The notes under the pieces are model-generated. The model saw only the letters and a list, made by a program, of their open reading frames with translations. It ran no database searches and had not been told where the DNA came from. A DNA stretch of 64,000 bases, taken from the NCBI RefSeq assembly GCF_024498295.1, contig NZ_CP101827.1, positions 310,001 through 374,000 of the forward strand, read 5' to 3'. Shown here piece by piece: positions 39,457-47,633 of this stretch (within the stretch, counting starts at the first letter, position 1; every line of letters begins with the position of its first letter). This DNA comes from Thermocaproicibacter melissae (GTDB lineage: Bacteria; Bacillota; Clostridia; Oscillospirales; Acutalibacteraceae). Position numbers and translations under genes: made by a program.

Positions 39457-39533
39457 GGCGGCATAGCTCAGTTGGCTAGAGCATTCGGTTCATACCCGAA
39501 GCGTCGTTGGTTCGAATCCAATTGCCGCTACCA
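39457..39533 (+). tRNA. tRNA-Met(CAT)
   Basis: 77-nt cloverleaf: acceptor GGCGGCA / TGCCGCT, D-arm with AGCTCAGTTGG, anticodon CAT, T-loop GGTTCGAATCC, encoded CCA. By the anticodon it is elongator Met; the Ile-lysidine species also uses CAT and cannot be excluded from sequence alone. Confidence 0.92.
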
Positions 39534-39536
39534 TCC

Positions 39537-39611
39537 GGCCCGGTGGTCAAGAGGTTAAGACACCGCCCTTTCACGGCGGTAACGCGAGTTCGATTCTCGC
39601 CCGGGTCACCA
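39537..39611 (+). tRNA. tRNA-Glu(TTC)
   Basis: 75-nt cloverleaf: acceptor GGCCCGG / CCGGGTC, anticodon loop CTTTCAC with anticodon TTC, T-loop AGTTCGATTCT, encoded CCA. It starts 3 nt after tRNA-Met. Confidence 0.95.
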
Positions 39612-39651
39612 TTCTTGTGTTTGCGCGTGGTAGAGTCGCGCAAATTTTTTT

Positions 39652-39728
39652 GGACGCATAGCTCAGCTGGTTAGAGCGTTCGCCTCACACGCGAGAGGTC
39701 ACAGGTTCGAGTCCCGTTGCGTCCACCA
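39652..39728 (+). tRNA. tRNA-Val(CAC)
   Basis: 77-nt cloverleaf: acceptor GGACGCA / TGCGTCC, anticodon loop CTCACAC with anticodon CAC, T-loop GGTTCGAGTCC, encoded CCA. Last of the three-tRNA transcript. Confidence 0.95.
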
Positions 39729-39742
39729 TCACAAAACATCAG

Positions 39743-39786
39743 AAAACCGCATGAGACCGGCATTTTCGGCTTCATCATGCGGTTTT
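39743..39786 (+). terminator. Terminator after the tRNA cluster
   Basis: 12-bp perfect stem AAAACCGCATGA (39743-39754) / TCATGCGGTTTT (39775-39786) with a 20-nt loop and a following T-run. One of four terminators in the window with the CCGCATGA core. Confidence 0.88.
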
Positions 39787-39806
39787 TTATTTTCAGAAAC
39801 GAAAAA

Positions 39807-39842
39807 GCCCGTATGGAATGGCAATCTCAAATTCATGCGGGC
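39807..39842 (+). terminator. Second terminator-like hairpin
   Basis: GCCCGTATG (39807-39815) / CATGCGGGC (39834-39842), with one G-T pair and seven T residues after it. It is a tandem relative of the preceding terminator, with no gene in between. Confidence 0.75.
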
Positions 39843-39995
39843 ATTTTTTTAATCTAAATTATCATACGTTGCCGTTAGGAAGCAAAGGATTGATTTCTAT
39901 AAAATCGAAAAGGCGTTCTGTGTAAGGCTTGATCAATAATCAAAGACTGGAGTCGTAAAGAGATAAGATCTCCACAATACCCTCTAGAAGAAAAG

Positions 39996-40018
39996 AAGTC
40001 GGACATTTTGTCCGACTT
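39996..40018 (-). terminator. Terminator of the SOS cassette
   Basis: Perfect 10-bp stem AAGTCGGACA (39996-40005) / TGTCCGACTT (40009-40018) directly after the SRAP gene stop. On the minus strand it is followed by a T-rich tail. Confidence 0.8.
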
Positions 40019-40031
40019 AATAGAAGGTTAT

Positions 40032-40592
40032 TTATCCAACCTGAGTTTTTACAAGCAGCGGCGGCATCTTAACCAACTTGCTCGTCGCTGCCGAATCATT
40101 GCAGAGCCATTCCCGCACTTCGTTCCGCCGCAATATAACCGGCATTCTGTTGTGAACGGCAGACATGGATTCATTCGCTGCCGTTGTAATGATGACATAG
40201 CATCTCTTCTCTCCAAAGTCTTGGTAAAGCCCTGCCATATAAAGAACACCGGTGTCGGGGAGATTGAACCGGTACTTCGTTTTCTGCCCGTCGTGAGTCC
40301 ACTCGAAAAAGCCGGAAGAAGGAATCACGCAGCGCTTTGACCGGAGGGAATTTCGGAACAGCGGTTTCTCCGGAACCGTTTCCGCGCGGGCGTTGATAAT
40401 GACTCCTTTGCCGCGAAAACCGGGGAATCCCCAAATAACAGCCTGCGGCTTAATCTTTCCGCTTTGCCCAATCAGCACCGGCGCTTTGTCCGTCGGGAAG
40501 ATCTCACCGGTTTTGAAATCGCCCGCCGTCCGGTCGAGAATCATTCGTATCTCTTCGTTGCCGTCATCATATAAGCAGTATCTTCCACACAT
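40032..40592 (-). CDS. SOS response-associated peptidase, SRAP (YedK/HMCES) family
   Basis: Protein of 186 residues that, in the family, crosslinks through its N-terminal Cys2 to abasic sites in single-stranded DNA. It shows the family hallmarks: MCGRYCLY at the start (Cys2 exposed after Met removal), NARAETV near residue 66, GFFEW near 94 with the active Glu, and SAVHNRMPVIL near 146 with the active His. It is the last gene of the lexA-dinB-88 aa-SRAP cassette and is followed by a terminator. Confidence 0.95.
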   Translation of the reverse strand: MCGRYCLYDDGNEEIRMILDRTAGDFKTGEIFPTDKAPVLIGQSGKIKPQAVIWGFPGFRGKGVIINARAETVPEKPLFRNSLRSKRCVIPSSGFFEWTHDGQKTKYRFNLPDTGVLYMAGLYQDFGEKRCYVIITTAANESMSAVHNRMPVILRRNEVREWLCNDSAATSKLVKMPPLLVKTQVG

Positions 40593-40595
40593 AAA

Positions 40596-40862
40596 TCAGC
40601 TTACCTCCTGACTGCGCGGTTTTCCTTTTGCTTCCACAAACCACCGGTTGTCTTCGAGCCAGATATACGTTTCGTGCCCTTGAATGCGGCAGGTGTAACG
40701 GATCCCCGCTCCTCCGGCCTTCAGCGACGCTGCCGGGCGCACATCAAGAATGCGATCGATTTCGTACAGCTTTCCTTCCTCCCACCAGACAGCCATAGGC
40801 CTGATTGTGCCGTCCGGATAATACCGCACAATCATATCCACATATTTTTTGTATACCGACAT
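40596..40862 (-). CDS. Small beta-rich protein of the SOS cassette
   Basis: Protein of 88 residues that I do not recognise with certainty. It is rich in alternating hydrophobic and polar residues (AVWWEEGKLYEIDRILDVRP, then GGAGIRYTCRIQG, then YIWLEDNRWFVEA), as expected for a small beta-barrel. It sits 13 bp after dinB and 3 bp before the SRAP gene, so it is co-expressed with translesion polymerase and abasic-site sensor. It recalls the small proteins (DUF6504 type) found beside Y-family polymerases in actinobacteria, but this is a resemblance of pattern and context, not shown homology. Confidence 0.7.
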   Translation of the reverse strand: MSVYKKYVDMIVRYYPDGTIRPMAVWWEEGKLYEIDRILDVRPAASLKAGGAGIRYTCRIQGHETYIWLEDNRWFVEAKGKPRSQEVS

Positions 40863-40875
40863 GGACTACCACCCC

Positions 40876-42117
40876 TCAGAAATACCCAATCGGATGAATT
40901 GTGTTCTCGTCTTTCGGATTGAACCTTGTCAAGGTCGGTTCTTTCAGTAGCGAAGCGCGCTGCACGCAGTAATTCCCAAACCGACGTTTCAAGACGTCAA
41001 CGGCGCTGTCGAGCCGTTCCATGCGTATCCGCTGACGCTCGTCGCAAAACAAATCCGTCTGCGTGGGAATATTGTCGTGAGCGAAATCCGACACCGAGAT
41101 TCCGATGCTGCGGATTGGCCGGTACCAGCTGTAAAACTTCCGAAAAAGCCAGAACGCTTTTTCCGCAATCTCGGAAGAGATATTGGTGAACTTCTCGAAT
41201 TTGCATTGCTTCGCAATTGTGCAAAGCTCGTTGTCGCGCACCGCAACGGACAGCTCCCGGCCTTTGAATCCCTGTTCCCGCATCCTGCGGCCTACGCTTT
41301 CCGCCAGGACGAACAGAACCATTTTCACGTCTTCCTCGGTCTTCAGGTCGCGAATTGTCGTGGTGCTGTTGCCGATGGATTTTACCGCTCTGGTGCTGTC
41401 ATACTCCGCAACCGGAGTGATATCGAGGCCGTTTGAAAAATCATGCAGCACGTCGCCCCACTTGCCGAATTTGGCCCGGAGGTACTCCGGTTTTATAGCG
41501 GCCAGCTCGCCGATTGTGTGAATTCCAATCCCGTTCAGCTTTCTCTTTGTTGCCGGGCCGACATACAGCAAATCTTCCACCGGCTGCGGCCAGATGATTT
41601 CTTTGTAATTCTCTTTTGTGATGACCGTCACGGCATCCGGCTTTTTGTAATCGCTTCCGAACTTTGCAAATATCTTGTTCCAGGACACGCCGACTGAGAC
41701 GGTGATGCCGAGTTCTTCCTTGACGCGCCGGTTGATTTCTCTGGCAATCTTCTCTCCGTCACCGTATATCTTTGCGCTGCCCGTCACGTCGAGCCAGCTT
41801 TCGTCAATTCCGAACGGCTCCACTTTGTCGGTATATTCTAGGTAGATCTTCCGGGCCATCTCCGAAAAGCGCTGGTAAAGCGGGTAATTCGGCGGAATGA
41901 TTACCAGATCGGGGCATTTCTGCTTTGCCTTCCAGAGCGGTTCGCCTGTTTTTACCCCGTATTTTTTGGCGATTCCGTTTTTTGTGAGGATAATTCCGTG
42001 TCTGTGCTCCGGTTCTCCGCCGACCGCGACCGGCTTGTTGCGGATTTCCGGATGATACAGGCATTCAACGGAAGCATAAAAGGAATTACAGTCACTGTGC
42101 AGGATTACGCGTTCCAT
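40876..42117 (-). CDS. dinB: Y-family DNA polymerase IV
   Basis: Error-prone translesion polymerase of 413 residues. Catalytic carboxylates lie in HSDCNSFYASVE (near residue 8) and in GIDESWLDVTGS (near 103-114). The thumb helix-hairpin-helix (LLYVGPATKRKLNGIGIHTIGEL) and little-finger domain follow. The C-terminus does not end in an obvious clamp-binding QxxLF motif. Start chosen at ATG 42117, which has GAGGCGA just upstream; the frame also allows TTG at 42129. The 5' end nearly abuts lexA, so dinB is under direct LexA control. Confidence 0.94.
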   Translation of the reverse strand: MERVILHSDCNSFYASVECLYHPEIRNKPVAVGGEPEHRHGIILTKNGIAKKYGVKTGEPLWKAKQKCPDLVIIPPNYPLYQRFSEMARKIYLEYTDKVEPFGIDESWLDVTGSAKIYGDGEKIAREINRRVKEELGITVSVGVSWNKIFAKFGSDYKKPDAVTVITKENYKEIIWPQPVEDLLYVGPATKRKLNGIGIHTIGELAAIKPEYLRAKFGKWGDVLHDFSNGLDITPVAEYDSTRAVKSIGNSTTTIRDLKTEEDVKMVLFVLAESVGRRMREQGFKGRELSVAVRDNELCTIAKQCKFEKFTNISSEIAEKAFWLFRKFYSWYRPIRSIGISVSDFAHDNIPTQTDLFCDERQRIRMERLDSAVDVLKRRFGNYCVQRASLLKEPTLTRFNPKDENTIHPIGYF

Positions 42118-42125
42118 TTGTCGCC

Positions 42126-42716
42126 TCAATAGTAATAACGCATACTTGAAATGACCCGGCCGAGAATCTGAACCTCGGAAACGATGATTGGCTCCATTCT
42201 GGAATTCTCCGGCTGGAGACGGTAATGCCCGTTCTCCTTGTAGAATCGCTTGACGGTTGCCTCGTCGCCAACCATCGCCGCGACAATCTGACCGTTTTCC
42301 GCGTAAGGGGTCTGCTCCACAATAACGATATCCCCGTCATAGATACCGGCTTCAATCATGGAGTCACCTTTAATCCGCAGAGCGAACAGGGGATTGCCCC
42401 CGTGACCGGAGCGAGGTAGATAACCGACATATCCTTCCAGGTTCTCAATTGCCGTGATGGGCACGCCGGCGGCGATGGTTCCCAGCACCGGAACCATGAC
42501 GACGCGGGTCTGTTCAGCGGCTTGTGCCGGGTAGTATTTGCCGTTAATTTTAGTAAGTTTCCCTTCGTTGGCCATCTGCGCAAGCTGCGCGTTGATGTTT
42601 GACCGTGATTTCAGGCCAAGCGACGCCGCTATCTCCGCCATGGAAGGCGGATAGCCGTTTGTATTGTAATAGTCCGTCAGATATTTATAAATTTTGTCAC
42701 GCTGTGAGGGACGCAT
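42126..42716 (-). CDS. lexA: LexA repressor
   Basis: SOS repressor of 196 residues that self-cleaves when RecA is active. An N-terminal winged helix-turn-helix (residues 1-65), a linker with the Ala83-Gly84 cleavage site (GTIAAG), then the peptidase domain with catalytic Ser119 (GDSMIEAG) and Lys156 (EATVKRF). The recognition-helix region (LKSRSNINAQLAQM) differs from that of Bacillus and E. coli LexA. This agrees with the unusual palindrome found at its promoter. First gene of the cassette. Confidence 0.93.
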   Translation of the reverse strand: MRPSQRDKIYKYLTDYYNTNGYPPSMAEIAASLGLKSRSNINAQLAQMANEGKLTKINGKYYPAQAAEQTRVVMVPVLGTIAAGVPITAIENLEGYVGYLPRSGHGGNPLFALRIKGDSMIEAGIYDGDIVIVEQTPYAENGQIVAAMVGDEATVKRFYKENGHYRLQPENSRMEPIIVSEVQILGRVISSMRYYY

Positions 42717-42734
42717 GGCACTTCATCTCTTTTC

Positions 42735-42747
42735 CGTACATTGTACG
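42735..42747. promoter_or_regulatory. Candidate LexA operator
   Basis: Perfect inverted repeat CGTACA-T-TGTACG between the -10 box and the lexA start, over the expected transcription start. Its place fits autoregulation. It is not the Bacillus CGAAC-N4-GTTCG type. Confidence 0.6.
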
Positions 42748-42752
42748 TTTAT

Positions 42753-42780
42753 ATTATAACCGACTGTTTGCAAAAGTAAA
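42753..42780 (-). promoter_or_regulatory. lexA promoter
   Basis: On the minus strand: TTTACT (42780-42775), 16-bp spacer, TATAAT (42758-42753), about 40 bp before the lexA start. Confidence 0.6.
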
Positions 42781-42872
42781 TAGGGAATTTCAGCCGGGTA
42801 AGAAAAGGAGTCGGACAAAATGCCCGACTGTAAGAACATGAGGCTAGGCTGAAATTATTGCTATGTTGGAAA

Positions 42873-42903
42873 AAAGGACCTAACTTTTTCGGTTAGATCC
42901 TTT
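42873..42903 (-). terminator. Terminator downstream of the nucleotidyltransferase remnant
   Basis: AAAGGACCTAAC (42873-42884) against GTTAGATCCTTT (42892-42903), one mismatch. On the minus strand it is followed by T residues. It ends the decayed gene at 42944-43135. Confidence 0.7.
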
Positions 42904-42943
42904 GTCTTGCTTCCGGTGAAAGTAGGTTCTACAAATGATGTCT

Positions 42944-43135
42944 TCATGTTTCCCAGCTTGCCGGTTCTTCTCCATAAAGCCAGGATTCTGGGTCTTCTGT
43001 GGCTATAATGATATCCAGGTCCGAATACGCATCAGCTTGAGAATAGGTTCTGGCATAAGACCCGATTATGACCAGAGCTTTGATTTTCTTATCATTTTCT
43101 GCCGCAAAACAAAATCGTTCTTTGATTTCTCTGTA
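42944..43135 (-). pseudogene. Remnant of a nucleotidyltransferase (ANT(6)-like)
   Basis: A 63-codon open stretch without a usable start encodes IKALVIIGSYARTYSQADAY followed by SDLDIIIATEDPESWLYGEE. The Gly-Ser of the nucleotidyltransferase fold and the paired Asp of SDLDIIIAT are intact. This matches the N-terminal part of aminoglycoside 6-adenylyltransferase-like proteins (usually about 280-300 residues). A stop at 42944-42946 and another just upstream leave no functional protein. A terminator remains downstream. I infer a decayed acquired gene. Confidence 0.65.
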
Positions 43136-43145
43136 TCAGCAAAGC

Positions 43146-43177
43146 CCCCCTAATGTAGGAAAAACTACATTAGGGGG
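43146..43177. terminator. Orphan strong hairpin
   Basis: Perfect 13-bp stem CCCCCTAATGTAG (43146-43158) / CTACATTAGGGGG (43165-43177) with a GAAAAA loop and a TTTTTT tail on the plus strand. No plus-strand gene precedes it, so it may be left from a lost gene. The rest of 43184-43337 holds a small stem (GGTAAA/TTTACC) and nothing else I can name. Confidence 0.65.
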
Positions 43178-43337
43178 TTTTTTAGATTTCTCTCGATTGA
43201 AGGAAGGAAAGGCCAGCGACAGGTAAAAGATATTTACCGTCACAAAGGAAAGAGAAATATTTTATTCGCAGAATGTGCAGATTCTTCCAATGCCGGCGAA
43301 GATGGAAAAAATAACGGGAGTTTCGAAATAGCAATGA

Positions 43338-44540
43338 TTAGATTACGCCGTTCTTCGAGAGGTCTTTGATTTCCTGTTTTGACATTTTCAAGATCTCACC
43401 GTAAACGTAATCATTATCTTGTCCGAGCGTCGGAGCCGGCATCTGGACATCCGGCATGGTATCCATCAATTTAATCGGATTACCGTTTACTTTCATTTTC
43501 CCGATGACTGGGTGGTCAACGTCCAAAAACATTTCGCGTGCTTTTGAGATATGTTCGTCTTCGATGATTTGTTTCAAATCGTAAATCGGCCCAGCGGGGA
43601 TTCCTTTTGACAAAGCCAAATCAACAACTTCATCTACCGTATGTTTTGTTGTCCAAGATTCGATGTATTGCTTTTGTATCTTATTGTTTTTTACGCGAAG
43701 AGGTATCGTTGCAAAGCGTTTATCCGTAATCATTTCAGGCATGTGGATTACTTCGGTACAGAATTTTTCGTACAGCTTTTGGTTGCCGCATGCGATAATG
43801 ACATAACCGTCTTTCGCGCGATAAGAATCGTAGGGTGCAATAGAAGCATAAGAGTTTCCCATTCGCTTTGGAAGCATCCCGGAGTAGAGATATCGCTCAA
43901 AGGCATTTTCAAGGCTCGCGACAACCGAATCCACAAGGGAGACATCCACTCTCTGCCCGTGCCCGATTAAATGGCGGGCATTTACGGCGGCTAAGATTCC
44001 GATAGCGAGGTTCATTCCCCCCAGAATATCGCCCATTGCGTTTCCAGAGCGGGTCGGAGGGCTTCCCTCCGGGCCGGTTACACTCATCAAACCGCCCATT
44101 GCCTGTGAAATAATGTCATATCCCGGGCGCTGCGAATAAGGCCCGTAGCTTCCAAACCCTGAAACAGCCGCGTAGATGATTTGGTCGTTGACTTCTTTTA
44201 AAACATCGTAGCCGATTCCGAGCTTGTCCATAACGCCAGGCCGGAAATTCTCGACCACAACATCGGCTTTTTTAACAAGCTGAAGAAAAATCTCTTTACC
44301 TTTCGGATGTTTCAAATTTAAAGTAATCCCGATTTTATTCCGATTTAAGTTGGCAAAGTAAACGCTTTCTCCATTTACATGCGGATCATATGCCCTAGAG
44401 TCGTCGCCTTTTCCCGGAATTTCTATTTTGATTACCTTTGCACCCATATCTCCAAGAATTGCAGTACAGTACGGGCCGGCGACAACTCTTGTTAAATCAA
44501 GCACTTTCAAATTTTCAAGCGCTCTTATTTTTTTTCCCAT
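43338..44540 (-). CDS. CoA transferase family III (CaiB/BaiF type)
   Basis: Moves CoA between carboxylic acids. The 400-residue protein has the family N-terminus (LKVLDLTRVVAGPYCTAILGDMGAKVIKIE), the ENFRPGVMDKLGIGY segment near residue 100 and the catalytic Asp in the MGDILGGMNLAIGI stretch near 170. It is of typical length. Substrate cannot be read from sequence. It lies on the same strand as the AtuA-family genes 280 bp upstream, suggesting a former catabolic operon for a hydroxy or terpenoid acid. Confidence 0.92.
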   Translation of the reverse strand: MGKKIRALENLKVLDLTRVVAGPYCTAILGDMGAKVIKIEIPGKGDDSRAYDPHVNGESVYFANLNRNKIGITLNLKHPKGKEIFLQLVKKADVVVENFRPGVMDKLGIGYDVLKEVNDQIIYAAVSGFGSYGPYSQRPGYDIISQAMGGLMSVTGPEGSPPTRSGNAMGDILGGMNLAIGILAAVNARHLIGHGQRVDVSLVDSVVASLENAFERYLYSGMLPKRMGNSYASIAPYDSYRAKDGYVIIACGNQKLYEKFCTEVIHMPEMITDKRFATIPLRVKNNKIQKQYIESWTTKHTVDEVVDLALSKGIPAGPIYDLKQIIEDEHISKAREMFLDVDHPVIGKMKVNGNPIKLMDTMPDVQMPAPTLGQDNDYVYGEILKMSKQEIKDLSKNGVI

Positions 44541-44630
44541 TTTTTAATTCCTCTTTATGCAATGATAGTACAAAACTTGTATAGTCCATTCGATGTTCGG
44601 ATTACTTGTGAAGAAGATTAGGAAAGGGGA

Positions 44631-44707
44631 GGGGGTAAGGCGATTTCTAAGATACAAAGCGGTTGTGTATCAAAAACCAGCCTGAGCCGGCGTAAAACCT
44701 TACCCCC
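44631..44707. repeat. 77-bp inverted-repeat element (MITE-like or structured RNA)
   Basis: Ends are perfect inverted repeats GGGGGTAAGG (44631-44640) and CCTTACCCCC (44698-44707). Inside, GATACA/TGTATC forms a second stem (44651-44671). It sits between the CoA-transferase and AtuA-like genes in otherwise plain sequence. I found no target-site duplication. Confidence 0.5.
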
Positions 44708-44822
44708 ATCTGACAAGGAACAGCAATGTTTTTGAATCTACCGATGAATGAAAGCGTATCAAACTGCAGCCGCGATTGTTTCGGGCATCAAAATACCCGA
44801 TTTCGTTACTCCATAGAAGAAA

Positions 44823-45140
44823 TCAGTCTTTGTGTATTTTCATTCTCATAAACGCAGAGCCCATCGATTTGCCGAGAGTATCCAGCCTCAGTGAAAGCGT
44901 TGCTCCGCCCCCTAACGCGTGTTTCATCACGAAATTGAAGCCGTTGAGGGACGGAATTTCATAGCGGATGATTTCTCCCTTAACCATGTCCCCAAAATAC
45001 TCACGGACTTTCTCAACCGTAACTTCTCTTTTAATCAGCTCATAATCTTTCGGGTCGCGGGCAAAAACACAAACGTTGCAGGTGTCGCCCTTATCTCCCG
45101 AACGGCCGTGGGCGATATCCATCAGATAAATTTCCGCCAC
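44823..45140 (-). CDS. AtuA-like C-terminal domain protein
   Basis: Protein of 105 residues matching the ferredoxin-like domain that forms the C-terminal part, or a separate partner, of AtuA-family proteins (acyclic terpene utilisation and related). Typical segments are DIAHGRSGDKGDTCNVCVFA near the start and NFVMKHALGGGATLSLRLD near the end. Start chosen at GTG 45140, with GGAGG 10 nt upstream inside the previous gene; a longer frame to 45206 has no site. It overlaps the end of the truncated AtuA gene region and was its operon partner. Confidence 0.75.
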   Translation of the reverse strand: MAEIYLMDIAHGRSGDKGDTCNVCVFARDPKDYELIKREVTVEKVREYFGDMVKGEIIRYEIPSLNGFNFVMKHALGGGATLSLRLDTLGKSMGSAFMRMKIHKD

Positions 45141-45142
45141 CG

Positions 45143-45682
45143 TCAGTTCACCTCCAAAATGTGCGGTGTGAGCTTCACAGCATCGCGCGGAATCAGCGTC
45201 GGCCATAAGCCGATTACTTCCCGAACTTTTGCGCGCCCGCCGAAGAAGCTTGCACCCGGAGGTCCGTTGAGCTGCAGTGGCGCGATTTCCGGAATAATCT
45301 TGGCGGCCTCTGCTTTTTCTTTCGTGCGAATGGCAATCCGCAACACGACCTCGTTCATTCTTTTCACGAAATCCGGGTCCATATCGGCGACGCCAAGATG
45401 AAGCGCATTCAGACCGACGTAGCTAATATGGATATCTTCGGCCTGAAGACCTTTGCGCTTCATTTTTTTCATTATAATATCGGCAGCGTATTGTGCTTTT
45501 TCGTATGCTTCCGGCCAAGCAAAGCTCAAGTATGTCTCGACTTTATAACCTGCGTGGTAACCGATGCACAATTTTAACTGCTCCGGGCGCTCTTTCCCTT
45601 TTATGTTTCCGACCCGCACGCGGTTTTCGCCGTCCTGGGTAAGGGTCGCGTTGCTGATGTCTACCGTCACGTCCGGGGTCAA
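45143..45682 (-). pseudogene. AtuA-family protein, 5' part missing
   Basis: The 179 readable residues match the C-terminal part of the AtuA/DUF1446 domain (LTPDVTVDISNAT, then CIGYHAGYKVETYLSFAWPEAY, NALHLGVAD, and NGPPGASFFGGRAK). The family is usually about 450 residues, so roughly 270 residues are gone. Homology stops at about 45683, where the opposite strand becomes the 5'-truncated GH3 gene. No ribosome site or proper start exists; the first usable codon is a TTG at 45682. Probably non-functional. Confidence 0.8.
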
Positions 45683-47592
45683 AGAGAAGCCCGCTTTGCG
45701 GACGGAATTTCGAATATCTGTCGGAGGACCCTTATCTTGCTGGAGAAATGGCGGCGAGTTATGTTAAGGGCGTGCAAAGCAAAAAAGTTGGCACAAGCGT
45801 AAAGCACTTCGCCGCGAATAACCAAGAGACCCGCCGGATGAGCATCAGTGACCGTGTAGACGAACGGACCCTGCGGGAAATTTATCTGGCCGTATTTGAA
45901 AAAATCGTGAAGCAGGCAAAACCGTGGACGCTGATGTGCTCTTATAACCAGATTAACGGGGTTTATTCCTGCGAGAACGAATGGCTGCTGAATCAGGTGC
46001 TCCGTAAGGAATGGGGATTTGACGGCATTGTCATGACTGACTGGGGTGCCATGAACCGCAGATGCGAGGCGCTGAAAGCCGGGTTGGACCTTGAAATGCC
46101 GTCAAGCAACGGACGCAACGACGCGAAAATCGTTGAGGCGGTCAAAAACGGCTCGCTGAAAATGGAGACACTCGACAAAGCCGTTGAAAATCTTCTGAAG
46201 TGGATTGAAAAAGGGCTGGACGAACAAACAAAAATCGAGTCCTACGACAAAGAAAAGCACCATCAGCTGGCCTGCAAGGCTGCGGAAGAAAGCGCCGTGC
46301 TGCTGAAAAACAACAACGGGCTGCTTCCGCTGAATAAGACAGACAAGATTGCTTTCATCGGGAGATTTGCCGAAGCTCCACGTTATCAGGGAGGCGGTTC
46401 AAGCCACATCAATAGCTTTCGGGTGGATTCCGCTCTCGAAGCCGCTGAAAAATCCGGTTTGAAGGGAATCACCTACGCTCCGGGGTATGAAGCCGACGGA
46501 GTAACCACCAATTCCGAATTGCTTGAGGCAGCGCTGAAAGCCGCCAAGGAAGCAAAGGTCGCCGTCATTTTTGCCGGCCTGCCGGACAGCTACGAGTCGG
46601 AAGGGTATGACCGTACAACGCTTGACCTTCCGGCATGTCAGAATGAGCTGATTGAAAAAGTTTGCGCAGTCCAGCCGAACACAGTCGTTGTGCTTCACAA
46701 CGGAAGCGCCGTATCCATGCCGTGGATTGATAAGGTGCCGTCCGTGCTGGAAATGTACCTTGGCGGCGAGGGCGTCGGAACCGCGGAAATCCGGCTGCTG
46801 TTCGGGGATGCAAATCCGTGTGGAAAACTCGCGGAAACGTTCCCGCTTCGTCTGGAAGACACACCTTCCTATCTGAACTTCCCGGGCAGCGAAACCGAAG
46901 TCAATTACGGCGAAGGTGTCTATGTCGGCTACCGCTGGTATGATGCACGAAAGATGCAAGTCCTTTTCCCGTTTGGCCATGGACTTTCCTACACCACGTT
47001 TGCATTAAGCAATTTGGTGCTTTCTTCCGACCAAATGAACGATACAGATACCCTTACCGTATCCGTCACGGTGAAAAACACAGGCAAGGTGGCCGGAAAG
47101 GAAACCATCCAGCTCTATGTGTCACCGCCGGAAGAGCAGAAAGCAATTCGTCCGGTTCGGGAATTGAAGGGTTTCCAGAAAGTATTTCTGAACCCCGGCG
47201 AGGAAAAGACCGTCTCGTTCTGCTTAGACAAACGCAGCTTTGCTTATTATGAAACGAGAATTCCGGGCTGGTACACCGGGAACGGAGAATATGAGATTTT
47301 CGTCGGCACTTCAAGCCGAGACCTTCCGCTTCATGATAAAGTCACAATCAGCAGCACGGAAAGAATTCCTCTGAAAATTACCGATACCACAACAATCGGC
47401 GATGTTCTCCGTTACGGCGAAAAGCCGGAGCTGCTGGAATCTGCCTTGGAGAAAATGAGGAAAGCATTCGGCCAGTCATCGGAGACCGTAAACTCGGAAA
47501 TGTTCCATCAGATGATTGATGGAATGCCGCTGCACAGCATGGTCAGCTTTTTCTCCGAAGACATGGAAGAACTCATTAAAACGCTTCGATAA
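45682..47592 (+). pseudogene. GH3 beta-glucosidase-like gene, 5' part missing
   Basis: In-frame GH3 homology begins abruptly at about 45682 with KRSPLCGRNFEYLSEDPYLAGE and continues to a normal C-terminus, ending at 47592. Retained: KHFAANNQE, the nucleophile Asp in GIVMTDWG (46039-46041), the alpha/beta sandwich domain and the fibronectin III-like domain. Missing: roughly the first 110-130 residues, including the N-terminal strands and the substrate Asp of the TIM barrel. The first ATG is 45748 with a poorly spaced GGAG, so any product (614 residues) would start inside the barrel. A native upstream promoter is absent. Confidence 0.85.
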
Positions 47593-47600
47593 TAACCACA

Positions 47601-47633
47601 AAGGCGATGTTCTCAGAACGATTACATCGCCTT
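47601..47633 (+). terminator. Terminator after the truncated GH3 gene
   Basis: Perfect 10-bp stem AAGGCGATGT (47601-47610) / ACATCGCCTT (47624-47633), then CCATTTTCTTT. Confidence 0.7.
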
